From Diplonema papillatum (taxonomy: Eukaryota; Euglenozoa; Diplonemea; Diplonemida; Diplonemidae), in the NCBI GenBank assembly GCA_030068145.1, contig JAPJBO010000086.1, positions 253,001 through 317,000 on the forward strand: DNA of 64,000 bases, written 5' to 3'. The notes under the pieces are model-generated. The model was not told where the DNA came from, did not search any database, and worked only from the letters and a program-made list of their open reading frames with translations. This document shows positions 45,209 through 57,030 of the stretch, piece after piece. The number at the start of each line of letters is the position of its first letter. Position 1 is the stretch's first letter. The position numbers and the translations under genes were made by a program.

Positions 45209-46153
45209 ATGGGCTGCGCTGGGACGAAGGTGGAAACCACCGAGGACTTTTGCAAGGTCATCAGGGAGTCCAGCACCACCTCGCGGGAAACCAACTTGGA
45301 ATGGGACACGAAGAAGAATAAAAAGTCGAAGAAGGGCAGGCATTCGGTGAAGCAATCGAAGGACTGCGTTGGGAACGGGGCCGCCGCCGACAACGAAAAG
45401 ACCAGCACCGCTTCCGATGCCAACTCGTCTGGAGGGCGGCAGCCCAGTGGCAAAGGCGCGCCAAAAGCCAAACCTGGGCTCAACGAAGACAACGAGCTGT
45501 TCGTTCCTATACCAGAAGGCAGCATTCTGCATTCAAAATCAACCGCTCCGACCTCCCTCCCCTGGCAGCCAGTCGAAAACCTTTTCACTGCCGAGAACTG
45601 TATGCAATTCCTCGCCTTTCTTCGATCAACCTTCTCCCGAGTTTAGGGCTCAGGGTCACCCAGTGACCTTCGGTGTCTTCACTATAGGGTTCCGTCGAAG
45701 CTAGTCGCTCAACTTTCACCAATCATCGCGGTTGTCAGCACATGTGTGCCCCGAAGCACACAATTACGTCTCTTCCTCTGCGTTTTTTGATGCTTTTCGA
45801 TTCCCGACTTCACACCCAACCTCGCTACAGGTGAGACCCCTCGCGTGGCTCCCGTGAACTCAGCCCTCACGATAATACACGTATCCGCGGAAGGCTGCCA
45901 AACGACTGAAGTGCCCGCTGGCGCGTCTCTGGAAGTCTGCGGCCACTCATGGGTGCACGCCATGTACAAAGGGAAGCACGCTTTCATTCAAGGGACGGCT
46001 TTCAAGGCATCAACTGGCCTGTGGCCTTCTGCTCACAACAACGAAAAAGTATGTCTGGCGAAGCTCGCCACATTTTCCGCACTGTCTTTGCAGATGGAAG
46101 GTCCAGCAAAAGAGGCGAAAAAAGCGCCAATTGAAGAAGCCCTGTCTTCATAA
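45209..46153 (+). CDS. Met-Gly-Cys (lipidation-type) protein, two exons, function unknown
   Basis: 237 residues from exons 45209-45599 and 45831-46153, joined in phase 1 (LFTAEN-C-ETPRVAP). The N-terminus MGCAGTKVE fits N-myristoylation plus palmitoylation. A basic Lys-rich segment (KKNKKSKKGRHSVKQ) follows, which would strengthen membrane binding, then a low-complexity linker. The second exon encodes a compact, mixed-strand segment (ALTIIHVSAEG, GASLEVCGHSWVHAMYKGKH, TAFKASTGLW) ending in a charged tail. I do not recognise the domain. Without the intron, exon 1 would end at 45646 after only a few unlike residues; the matched phases favour splicing. Confidence 0.65.
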
Positions 46154-46510
46154 GAAACGACCGTCCTTGGGTTCGTCTGAGAGAGAGTCAGACCTTCGGC
46201 ATTTTTTGTTGAACGCTTACGCCCGCCACTAAACCCAGATTTACTTGTGTTTCGTGTGGGCTACAGTACGTTTTCCTCCTTTGATCTATCGCAACTGGCA
46301 GTCTCCTCAAGCATTTCCTGCAAGCAGGTGCTTAAACAAAAAAACAAAAAAAACAACGACACACACGAACAGGGTGAGTCCGACGAGAGGCCTAAAAGAG
46401 AAGTGAAAGAGGTATTCTTTTGAGGCCTCGTTCCTCATTTTTGGTGTTCTCCCGTGCCATCGCGATTTAGTACGGTATTAAACATCTGGAGCCGGTAGAA
46501 TGGCGAAGAA

Positions 46511-46744
46511 ATGAGGACAAAATGTCCTCCACGGGTCACACAACGATCGCGCCCTCTCGCCGGCTCTTCCCGGCTACTCGCGTCCTCCGCATCGCGGCGT
46601 GCCTATCGGCGCAAGCGAGAAAGCGAAGACTCCGATTCCTTTTCGGATTATGAGATCGTGAGCAACTGCCAACAACAGTTGCAGCCGACTAGAGTTGCGC
46701 CGCGCCGAAAGCGCGGAAAAAGTGACCCTTCTGGAGTCACGTAG
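46511..46744 (+). CDS. Possible small basic protein
   Basis: 77 residues, Arg/Ser-rich, with a Ser/Asp-rich stretch (KRESEDSDSFSDYEIV) and a basic end (APRRKRGKSDPSG). No family. It could be an exon of an unseen gene or a chance frame. Confidence 0.25.
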   Translation: MRTKCPPRVTQRSRPLAGSSRLLASSASRRAYRRKRESEDSDSFSDYEIVSNCQQQLQPTRVAPRRKRGKSDPSGVT

Positions 46745-49203
46745 CGAAAAGCTGGCATAGTGTGGTACTCATTTGCATGCAAATGACTCCCACTAACGCA
46801 ACAAGACGACGACAAAATGTGGAAACCCTTGAATGTCTTACACCACCAGGAATTACCTACGACATGCCTCTTTTGAAGCCAAACCTTTCAGCTGAGGTCC
46901 TTCGCGTGCCAGCCCAATCACGTTTGTAAACGTACCGCACTCGCCCAGCCCAAATCCAAGAACAAATCCCTACAGCAGGCGAGGCCACCGAAAAACAGTA
47001 CGGAGGAGCGCCAATTCCGAATTCGACAGTGGCTTGACCGGATGCCCCAAAATCCCGTGGGTTGCACCGCGCAGTCTCGTGATGAAGTACACGTATGTCG
47101 CTCTTCCATTCTCGAGAGAGGCGCCGTCTTGCTTCGTTGTTTCTCGTGTGCTCTGGCCGAAAAGGGGCGTAAAACAAAAATGGGCAATCCAAACAGGAGT
47201 TGACAGCAGCCACCCTCGACCAGAACACGCAGCTCCTCCGGGGAGAAATCCTGTCGTAGCGAGGACGGACAAGTTTGGCAAGTTGCTGCCTATCGACGCG
47301 TGGCGCGTGCTGCTGCTGACTCGGTTGGTGCAGGATGTGCTGCTTGCGACACCGGCGGGTTTTGTCGGAAGTCACACTTGTTGCTGTACCTCGAATTCAA
47401 GCGCCCGTTAGGGTGTGCGTTTAGAACATGCCAGGCACGGCGTAAAAAGAACCTGGCTCGACAAGGTCAATCCAGTTCTGGTTTACATCCACAGGCGGTG
47501 TGGGGGTCCTTCGTCGGACCCACCCCCCCTCTTCCCGTAGTCGGTAAGTGACTGCGAGCCTGACTAGGCACCACCGCGTTCGACAACAAAGACGAAGTTG
47601 TAGTTATTTCGTTCTGTTCGCCCCTCTAGTCTCCGTAGAAATATGCACCGGGCGGCATCTTGCACGGGCCGCAGTCAGCGGCTGGTGAGTGGGCTTGTGC
47701 GATGCGTGTCGCAACCCTTGGGTAGATATGGCGACCGGTCAAGCTTGATTGGGTGTCGCATTGCCGACCCCACAAGTACCACACAATAATTTGCACGCGC
47801 GGTCAGCAAGCTCGTTTGCAGCGTGTCCCCCTTGGGCGCCGCCAAGCGAGCATACCATTTCGTTCGGGCCTTGCTTTCCAGCAACGGCACACGTACGAAA
47901 ATACTCCAAAGTCTTTGCGTCTTGAGCCGAGACTAGGCGCCCGCCTTTGGCAATCGCGCTGTACTGGCGCCGAAATGTTTTTATCACAAGGCCGAGTCAG
48001 GTTTCTTGTTTGTGCCTTTGAAGCATTGCTAGTCCTGCAGGGGAATAATTAGCTGGACCTCGACTTTGTGCTTGGGAAAACCTTCCTTCCGTGAGCAAAA
48101 GTGAGCGTAAAATACCATTCGTTCTCGAACTGTCAAGAGCTACGCCTCAACTGCCTCAACTGTATCCTCTCCCGCGAAAATGTGAAAGTTCAATGATGGT
48201 GATCATAGTGACAAGTGTGTACAGACAAAAGCTCTCTGAGTGGGCCATTCTGTGCGACGCAGAATTTCTGCTGGTAACAAGCTTGCTTGTCTATATCAAA
48301 AAGTGTCGTGGCTCTATTTGTGCGCACAGCCGGACATCCAACTATTAAAACATGTATGCGTTGCACGACACGAGTGGGAGGCCGCAATCCATTCCCGCAA
48401 GTTGCTTCCTGATCTTCGGGGATCGATGCTTCGCTCCGGGTGATGGATGCAACAGCGAATATTGACGACGCTCGTATACCTTTTCATCAGCAAAACACAC
48501 TCGAGTCCGTTTGCCGGCGCGATGAGCGCGAACGAGAGAGGAAGTCACGCTTGACATTCCTATCGTCCAGCGGCTCTGCTGGCATGACCATTTCCACTGC
48601 TATTCGGGTATCTTTAAGCCCATTTTTTGGCATTGCTTAGCAACCAGTCACCTTGAGAGTAGCGAAGTTAGTCTGGGATTCGCGTCTACAGGCCTGCAGC
48701 TGCTTGTGGGGAGAGGGGTCTTCGGATAATTAGCTTTTCCATTTCCAGCAATAAACGGGCTTCGGCTCGCGACACAAGCATAAGGGTAAAAGCTTGCTTG
48801 ATACACGATCTTCAGTACCGATCATCTGGCTTGTTCGCCCCTCAGTTCCGTATTTCATTGTTCCTTCCTGGCATGTTACCCCTCTTTACATTTACTGCGG
48901 CATTCTTGCCGCGCATTTTGCGTCTGATGGCCGCTGCTCGTCTAAATCGCTTGTTTCCCCCTTCTACGTGAAACGTGTGAGCGCCTTTCTGAGTCCGTGT
49001 GAGACGTTCAGTCATCCCTGCACCCACGCGTTTCATGTTGGGTGGATAGAACTTAGTTGAATTGCAGCTCCTGTCGAGGCCCGCACCTGATCCAAAACCC
49101 TGGCATAGTGGAACGGATTGATTAGCTTACAGTTGCGGCAGGATTTCTTGCGTTAGCTAACTTCAAAGATAGGACAAATCACTATCTCACAACTAACTCT
49201 AAA
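46745..49203. other. Gene-poor region
   Basis: Nothing coding recognised; holds copy 2 of the dispersed repeat at 48020-48185. Confidence 0.4.
48020..48185 (+). repeat. Dispersed repeat family, copy 2
   Basis: CCTGCAGGGGAATAATTAGC, GGACCTCGACTTTGTGCT and TGTCAAGAGCTACGCCTCAA in the same order as at 14746-14935. Confidence 0.6.
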
Positions 49204-49574
49204 GAAACCCACCGCAGACAGGCCATCACACACCCAAGCAACGAAATCAAAATAATATAAGAGCGCCGTCACAGGCATACCGACTGAGCGACTGTCGCCA
49301 GAAACCGCAATCAACGAGAAGGCAGACGGCACGAACAAAAAGCATGTCGGACAACCCGTGGGGCGGGCCCAGCCGCAGCCGCAGGCGCAGAAGGGCGGGC
49401 TTTTCGGCGTCGCGGCGGCGGCAGCAGCTTGTTCGGCGCGTTCAAAGCGTCGGGAACAGCGGCTTTTTCGCGGTGGCGAAGGCTGCGGACGACGACAACC
49501 CGTTCGCAGCAGTACAAAACGAAGGCGTAGTGCCCTTCTGTCCCACTCGAAACGAATTCGTATCCAAAAACAGC
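49204..49574 (+). pseudogene. Truncated tandem duplicate of the FG/NPF gene promoter and 5' end
   Basis: About 370 bp closely matching 49575-49960: the same leader (AAACCCACCGCA, AAGAGCGCCGTCACAGG, CGACTGAGCGACT), the same start MSDNPWGGP at 49344, and the same FGVA, GAFKAS and SGFF coding pieces. The copy lacks about 40 bases after the start and then shifts frame, giving an Arg-rich product that runs into the leader of the next copy. The intact gene starts immediately downstream, so the duplicated leader probably keeps its own promoter activity (inference). Confidence 0.8.
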
Positions 49575-49724
49575 AAACCCACCGCAAACAGGCATCACAC
49601 ACCCGAAGCAACGAAATCAAAATAACATAAGAGCGCCGTCACAGGCCACCGACTGAGCGACTCTCGCCAGAACCCGCAATCGGCAGACGTCCCCCCTCAC
49701 GGGGCACGAACAAAAAAGAAAGAC

Positions 49725-52700
49725 ATGTCGGACAACCCGTGGGGCGGGCCCGCCGACAACCCGTTCGCCGGGGGCGCCGCCCCTCGGGCCCAGCCGCAGC
49801 CGAAGGGCGGGTTTTTCGGCGTCGCGACGGCGGCGCCGGTCGTCGGCGGCGGCAGCAGCCCGTTCGGCGCGTTCAAAGCGTCGGAGAGCAGCGGCTTCTT
49901 CGCGGCGGCGGCCGCGAAGCCGGCCGACGAGAACCCGTTTGCAGGGGTGACCGCGAAGGAGTTCCGCGAGGTCATCGACCGCGACGCCGACGAGAGCGAC
50001 CAAGACGCGGCCGACGACGATTTCTACCCGAAAGGCGGAGACCAGGTTCAGGAGGACGACGACGCCGACTTCCACCAAGCCCTCAGCGAGGACGAGCCCG
50101 ATTCGCCGCAAGCCGTCCCGCCGGCCCGTCCGGCCACCAGGGGCGGCCGGGGCAACGTCAACTCGGCCCTCAACCGCTCCTCCAACGCCCGGGCTTCCCG
50201 CGGCCGCGGCGGCAGCAGCTCGCAACCTCCGGTCCTTCCCGCGTCGCCGGCCGCCGCCTCCAACAACACCCCCAGCGCCGCGGCGGCGGCGGGCCCCCAG
50301 ACGCCCCCTGTCCTTCCTCCTGCTGCGTCGGCCGCGGGCGCCAAGCTGCAAACCCCGCAGCCTGCGCCTTCGCCTGCCGGCGGCGCCGAGAAGCACGCGT
50401 CTCCCTCGTCGACGAAGCAGCAACCGACGAATGACAACCCCTTTTTCGGCGCCTCGTCGGGTAGCAACCCTTTCGCAAGTACGAATGTCCAAGCTGGCAA
50501 CACCGAGAAACACTCATCTCCCTCCTTGACAAAGCCGCAACCGACGAATGACAACCCTTTCGGAGCCTCGTCAGGTAGCAACCCTTTCGCAAGTACGAAT
50601 GTCCAAGCTGGCAACACCGAGAAACACGCGTCTCCCTCCTTGTCAAAGCCGCAACCGACGAATGACAACCCTTTCGGAGCCTCGTCATCCAGCAACCCTT
50701 TTGCCAGTGTCTCTTCCTCCACCCCCGCCGCTCGCACGAAAGGGTTCTTCTCCGACCAAACGACGGAGCAGCAGAAGAAAGCGCTGGCCAGCGTGTTCGG
50801 CACGTCGACGGCGCCCCCCTCGCACGCGGACCCGTCTCCTTTTTCGAAGGCGGCGACGGTGCCAGGAATGCCGGAAACGGGCGGCGGCTTCTTCGCCGCC
50901 GCCGCGCAGCCGCGGCAGGTGAGCAATCCGTTCGCCAACGCGACCATCCCGCCGGCCACTGGGCGCAAGCGGAGCGAACGGCATGAAGACTCTGAAGGCG
51001 AAGAAGAAAGCGAAGAAGAGTACGAAGAAGACGAAGAATACCTCGAAAACATCGAAGATGACCTCGCGCATCTCGAAGAAGGCGAAGAATCAGAAGAGGA
51101 CGAAGAAGCGCCGTCAACCCCGTCGCTGGAGCAAAGCCCCGACCGTGGGTCCGCCGTGTCTCCTCCGTCGGCTTCGCAGTCGCCGCTCGATAAAAAGCAA
51201 AAAACAACCCCGGCCCCGTGGTCGCCTCCCCAGCAGCAGGAGGAGGCTGCACAGCGGCCAACCCCCGGCGTTTCGAGCCCCACGCCTGCCGCCAGGTCGT
51301 TCCCCAGTGGACCTCTAGCGCCAGCGGCGCCGATGCCCCCGCCCGCTGTCCTGTCGCCTCCTAAGGCCGGCCAGACGCCGTCCCGCGACTCACCCGCGGC
51401 ACCTTTCCAGCCCCATGCGTCTCCTCCTCCTGCTGCTGCGAGCCCTGCGGCGCCTGTGCCAGCACCGCAGCAGCAACCACCAGCGCCGTCGCCCATAGCT
51501 GTATGCCCCGTGTTCCCTTTTCACCCATTCGTTCTCGTTCAACAGCGGTAGGACTAACATTGTGGTTAGTAACAATCTTGCGGGTTGCCCTTCAATGTAC
51601 AGACAGCGTGTTGTGGTTGATCAGAATTCCTCTGAAAATGGCACAGGGTGGGAAACCGATCAACCAAACGAAGCGCCTGTCTTTTTGCGAGCACAAGTGT
51701 CGGTCAATTGGCCCCGCTCGATGACAAAATGTCAAAAATACATGCAGGAAAATGCCGCGCCTCGCATGTCCGAGGAAGGTGCGTTGGCTCAGCTGGTGAA
51801 GCTGTTGTCGTCGGCCGAAATACGGCCGTTGGTTCAGCTGCTTTCAGGGGACAATGGGAACGAAGCTGGAAATGAAGACGAGGAAGAAGATGAATCGGAC
51901 GACGAGACGTCTTCGGCAACCAGCAGTTCGTCCAGTTCGGAGTCAGAAGACGAAAACGAAAGTGCGCAGTGGACGGCGATCATCGAGCGGAGCCTTCTGG
52001 AGGAGCAGCAACGCTCCGAGCTCCTCGAGAAGCGGATGGCCGTCAACAAGCGCCTTCACGAAACCCAAGCCGACGCCGACCGAGAAGAAGCCGAACTCGA
52101 AGAAACGATAGCGAAACCTTCGAACCCGCTGCCCTGGCGGCGGCAGAGGGAGCTGCCTTCGGTTCCCTTGCGCAGCGCCACGACCGCGTCCACCGGCGAG
52201 TCGCTCACGGAGGAAGCTCAACGGAAAATAGGGGCGCTGCACGCGCAGCACGACGCCGTGGCCAAGAGCGTCGCGGCCCTGCACAAAGTGCTCGGAGACA
52301 ACGAGCACGCGGCGAAAGCGTTGCTGGGCGAGCAGTCGCGGATGCTGGCGCAGGCGAAGCCGCACTCCCGCGCGACCGAGACCGGCGCCGTGCTCGAGCA
52401 CTGCGAGAAAATCTGCGAGAAAATCAGACTCGAGTCGGAGGCCCTCTCGGCGGACGTCTCGGCGCGCCTGCTCGCCCTCGCGGCATGCGCCGAGGTGACC
52501 GATGAAGACGAGGCACTGCTGGCCAAGCACTTGCCGGAGTTGCTTGAAGTGAAGCACTCTATCGACGCCCGGCTCGCTGCCGTGCACAAGCAGCTGAAGA
52601 TCGTCGACGCGAAGTCCAGAGCCCACGCCGACACCCTCCGCACGGCCGAGCACGTGCACAAGGAAGCGGTCGCTCTCGAGGGACGGGTCCTCGGGCTGTG

Positions 52701-52933
52701 GAAGAAGCAGCAGACTCTAGCCACCAGGCACCAAGTCGCGATTGCGATGAAAATCCCGTGCGGCGACCGACCGGACATCTTCAAGGTAGCTCCCCCTTCT
52801 CCTGCGGGGCTTTTAAATTTGCGGAGCACCCATAACAGCTTGTCTTTGTTCTGGGTAGGCTACCACGAAAGCCAACGCGGCGTGCAATTGTCTCCGTCTT
52901 GAAAAAGCACCATGCTTTCCACCATGGTTATGA
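49725..52933 (+). CDS. FG/NPF-repeat protein with coiled-coil C-terminus (nucleoporin-like)
   Basis: 1,003 residues from exons 49725-51500, 51625-52785 and 52859-52933, all joined in phase 0. The N-terminal half is disordered with FG and NPF motifs (DNPFAGG, GGFFGVA, SSPFGAF, ENPFAGV, DNPFGAS, SNPFAST), including three 38-39-residue tandem repeats at about residues 222-338. A KR patch and a run of Glu follow (SEEEYEEDEEYLENIEDDL), then Pro-rich sequence. The second exon starts at NSSENGTGW and is largely helical coiled coil (EEAQRKIGALHAQHDAV, HCEKICEKIRLESEAL). FG repeats plus coiled coil is the plan of central-channel or cytoplasmic-face nucleoporins. The nine or so NPF motifs could instead bind EH domains, making an endocytic scaffold the main alternative. 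Confidence 0.75.
50389..50733 (+). repeat. Three in-frame tandem repeats of 114-117 bp in the NPF gene
   Basis: Units begin at 50389, 50506 and 50620 with GAGAA(A/G)CAC and encode EKHxSPSxxKxQPTNDNPF. The first unit has one extra codon. Confidence 0.85.
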
Positions 52934-53587
52934 CTCAGCAACACGCAGCAAGAGCCCACGGTACAAAGAAGAGGAAAGGTGCTGTAAACGCGCCGCACAC
53001 GAACTCGTAGGATTGTTTCTCTCCCTCTATCCGTCGAAATAGGCGGGCCCCTCCGAGTGTTTTCGGTAAACAAAGGTCGCGGGGTGAAATGAGCATACGG
53101 CAGCAAGTATTTGGGTTGTTCGTTCATTTTAAAAGAAGCGAAATCTCAAAGGAGCCGACCCCCGGGTGCAGAGCAATTGCCAGCACCAGACAAGAGTCTT
53201 TTGGTTCACTTTGGCGCACTTAGAATACGAGCGGAACAACAAATCAATCAGGACGGTCTGGCTGGGCACACACTGTCGAGACCCCCGGTGCTTCCACCGA
53301 CCTTGGTATGCAACATATCTTCTCCCCCTTCGCCACTAAACCACCAGTTTTGTTCGATTCTTGTCCGCATTTCATCATGATGAAAGCGCTCGACGCCTGC
53401 GCCCTACGACACGGTAGGACGTGAGCGGAGTTTTGGTGTACCTCGTTGCGCGGCTTCCAAAGCAAGAACGACTGGTAGTCAGCTAAAGCTAGCAGCGGAA
53501 TTGGTATCTCCAAGAAAGAAACAGTGAAGTCTGCAAAAACGACGCAACGCTCACACGCACACAACCCTACAACAGACAAAGCGCACG
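52934..53587. other. Spacer between the two FG-repeat genes
   Basis: No coding feature. The 60 bases before 53588 are rich in CACA/ACAA, as before several other starts here. Confidence 0.4.
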
Positions 53588-56128
53588 ATGGGTCCTGCCG
53601 CAACGACTGCGAACGTAAGCGTCGGAAGGGGCGGCAACGCCCTCGCGAAAAGACTGGGGAAGATATCAATCAGCGCAACGGGAACAGCTTCAGCGCCCGG
53701 GATGTCTACAAATGCGGCACCAGCGCTCATCGCCGCGCCGCCAACGGATCAGAGGAGGCGGCTGCTGGCGCCGTCGCTGGTGGAATGCTTGAAGGAAGTC
53801 AGGCTCGAGCACATCGGCGAGATCCTGCAAGAAAGCGGCATCGTAGACGAGACGATGCTCATGCAGCTGCGCAGGCAGGACTTGCAGAACCTGGGCCTCA
53901 CGATCGGAGAGGAGGCGCGCCTGCTCGCGGCTGTAAACGAAAGGGTGCACGACGCCGTGCGGGCAGCTAGGGAGCGGATTGCCAGCCGCCGCTCTGCTTC
54001 GCCGTCGGATGTCGACGGCAGCAGGCGCGAAACGTCGCTGCCGGCAGCGACGCAGACGCCGTCACCCAGCGCCGAAAGACCGCCGCGGGCTTCGACACTC
54101 TCGATAACCCGCGACACATCGCCACCCCCCTCCATGACCGAAACCAGGCGACCCGTGCCCGGACAAGGCCCGCTCTTCCGAAAACCCGCCGCCCGCTCGG
54201 CGGCAGCCGACGCAACGCCTCCTCCAGCGTCGAAGCCGTCTGCTCCCCGGCAGGCGCCGTCGGACTCAGCCGCGTCCGGGCGTGGCGGCAAAAAGACGCA
54301 GCCGCCGCCTCCCGCCTCAGCAACGCCTCCTGTCGTCTTGTCGAAGCCGATGCAGTGGAGAGCCCCCGGGCGCTGCTCGTTCGAGTTCGCGAAGGAGGAA
54401 ATCAGCAGCGAGACCCTCTCCGCCGGCGCCGCGCCGTCGAAGGCGAAAGAAGAGCTGCACGCGTACTGCAAGCAGAAGCTCGGGCTGAACACGGCGCAGG
54501 TCGACGACCTCATCTCCTCTAAAGCGACCCTCGACAGCTTCGCCCCGGACCCTTCGGCCGTGGGCGAGGCTCTCGACCGGCTGAAGGCGGTCAGAGTCGA
54601 GAACTCGCCCGCGCGCTCGGCCACTGTCACCGCCGGCGCGCCGAAGGCGGCCGAAACGCCCGCAAAGACGCCCCCCGCCGCCGCGCCCGCGGCGGCCTTC
54701 GGCGCGGCGGCGCCGGCGGGCGCCGCCGGCTTCGGCGGCTTCGGCGCGGCGTCGTCGTCGGCGGGCGCCGCCGTTTCCGGCTTCAACGCGGCGGCTCCTT
54801 CCTCCGGGGGGGGTGCGGCGGGTGCTAGCTTCGGGAGTGCGGCGCCTTCGTCGTCGTCGGCTGGGTTTGGCGGGTTCGGAGCGACGTCATCGTCTCCGGC
54901 GGCGGCGCAGAGTGGTGCCGCTGCGGCGGTGAAGGTCATCCGGGTGACGAGGCAGCCGACGGACAAGGGCACCGGCGTCGCGATCGACGCGTCGTGCACC
55001 GTGTCGAAGCTGGGGGCCGGCGGCGCGGCGGAGCGGGCGGGTCTGAAGGTGGGCATGAAGGTCCTCAAGATAGCCGGCGCCCCCGTGGCGAGCCAGGCAG
55101 ACGCCAAGGCCGCCCTGCAGGCCGTCCTGCAGGGGCCCCCGGACTTCGACTTCGAGGTCGCCGACCCCGCAGCCGGGCTCTCGGCTCCGCCGGCGGGGGC
55201 GGCCGCTGCGCCAGCACCGGCGTTCGGTGCGTTCGGTGCAGCCGCGCCGCCGTCGTCTTCGGCGGCGACGCCCGCAGGCTTTGCGGGTTTCGGGGCCGCG
55301 AGCAGCAGCAGCAGCGGCGGCGCTGGATTCGGTGGGTTCGGCGCGCCTGCGGCAGCGGCGGCGACGGCGGCATCGTCGAGCGCCGGTTTCGGCGGGTTTG
55401 GAGGCGGCGGCAGCGGGAGCGCGCCTGCCTTCGGCGGCTTCGGCGCGCCGGCGGCTGCACCTGCTTCCGCTCCCGCGTTCGGAGCGCCTGTTGCCGCTGG
55501 CGCCTCAAGTTCTGCTCCTGCGTTTGGAGCTTCGAGTTCCGCTCCTGCGTTTGGAGCTTCGAGTTCTGCTCCTGCATTCGGAGCCCCTGCCGCTGGATCA
55601 GCACCGGCGTTTGGAGCGCCTGCGGCAGGAGTTTCAGGTTCTGCTCCTGCGTTTGGAGCTTCAAGTTCTACTCCTGCATTCGGAGCCCCAGCGGCTGGAT
55701 CAGCACCGGCGTTTGGAGCGCCTGCGGCTGGAGTTTCAGGTTCTGCTCCTGCGTTTGGAGCTTCCAGTTCTACTCCTGCATTCGGAGCCCCTGCGGCTGG
55801 ATCGGCACCGGCGTTTGGAGCGCCCGCGGCTGGAGCGTCGGGTGCTGCTCCCGCGTTCGGCGGGTTCGGCGCGCCGGCGGCGCCGGCGCCTGCGTTCGGC
55901 GCAGCCCCGGCCGCCGCCGGCTTCGGCGCGCCCGCGGCGGCCGGGAATCCGTTCGGGAGCGGTGCTGCTGCTGCGAGTGGCGGACCCGCCTTCAGCGCCG
56001 CGGCGCCGTCGGCGGCTTCCTTCGGCGCTTTCGGGGCGGCGCCCGCGGCTCCCGCATTCGGAGCCGCCCGCGCCGGTCCGGAGAACATCACCATCACGAA
56101 GCAGCGACCCGACGAGAAGCTTGGGCTG
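53588..56128 (+). CDS. SAM-FG repeat-PDZ protein (3' exons not identified)
   Basis: At least 847 residues. A SAM-like domain at about 64-125 (LVECLKEVRLEHIGEILQES, QLRRQDLQNLGLTIGEEARL); a disordered Ser/Pro region; a helical segment near 270-340 (KEELHAYCKQKLGLNTAQVD); FG-rich tracts (GFGGFGA) from about 375; a PDZ-like domain at about 449-530 (VIRVTRQPTDKG, LGAGGAAERAGLKVGMKVLK); then more than a dozen APAFGA-type repeats to about 835. The exon ends ENITITKQRPDEKLGL, which looks like the first strand of another PDZ, with a donor at 56129 in phase 0, so the gene continues in an exon I cannot place; the following 1.5 kb is satellite DNA. The frame stays open to 56482 by chance. Function unknown: nuclear-pore-like repeats with signalling-scaffold domains. 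Long reverse-strand frame is an artefact of GC-rich composition. Confidence 0.7.
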
Positions 56129-56489
56129 GTCTGTTCCCTTTCCCCTTTTCTCCCCGAGAGTACCCCCCCCCCCCCCATAGATGGAAACATAAAACCCAAA
56201 ACCCAAGGCCACCAGACACCTAGTATTTGGTGGCCAGCCACTACTGGGCGGCTGGTCCTTTTTCCCGATCTTATATACACACCCCCGAATCTAAACGGGC
56301 GAAGCCCGGCTTTTCTTTGCACCAATCCTTCCAAAAAAGAGGGGGGGATCCGGGGGGCACCGCCCCCCGGCCGAACGGTACGGTACAGCGACACAGATCG
56401 TGCGGTGAAAAACCTCAAGCTTCACGGATTTCCGAGGGAATCTGTGAAGCTTTACGAACCTTCTCACACTCGTATTTCTTAGTTTCGAG

Positions 56490-57030
56490 TATGTAACCAC
56501 TGTAACCACTGTAACCAGCATGTAACCACTGTAACCGAGTGTAACCAGTCTGTAACCGGGATGTAACCGCTGTAGCCACTTGTAACCAGCATGTAACCAC
56601 TGTAACCGAGTGTAACCAGTCTGTAACCGGGATGTAACCGCTGTAACCACTTGTAACCAGCATGTAGCCACTGTAACCGAGTGTAACCAGTCTGTAACCG
56701 GGATGTAATCGCTGTAGCAACTTGTAACCAGCATGTAACCACTGTAACCGGGTGTAACCAGTCTGTAACCGGGATGTAACCGCTGTAACCACTTGTAACC
56801 AGCATGTAACCACTGTAACCGAGTGTAACCAGTCTGTAACCGGGATGTTACCGCTTTAACAACTTGTAACCAGCATGTAACCACTGTAACCGGGTGTAAC
56901 CAGTCTGTAACCGGGATGTAACCGCTGTAACCACTTGTAACCAGCATGTAACCACTGTAACCGAGTGTAACCAGTCTGTAACCGGGATGTAACCGCTGTA
57001 ACCACTTGTAACCAGCATGTAACCACTGTT
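56490..57030 (+). repeat. 71-bp satellite array
   Basis: About 7.5 copies of a 71-bp unit marked by CCAGCATGTAACCACTGTAA, itself built of six 11-12-bp units with TGTAACC. Since 71 is not a multiple of three, reverse-strand frames reading GYSGYMLVT are not genes. Confidence 0.95.

Noticed and set aside
50048-51496. 482-codon reverse-strand frame under the NPF gene
   Set aside because: Shadow frame of a low-complexity exon.
53749-56418. 889-codon reverse-strand open frame
   Set aside because: Mirror of the Ala/Gly/FG-rich coding strand; composition artefact with no domain, while the plus strand has SAM and PDZ features.
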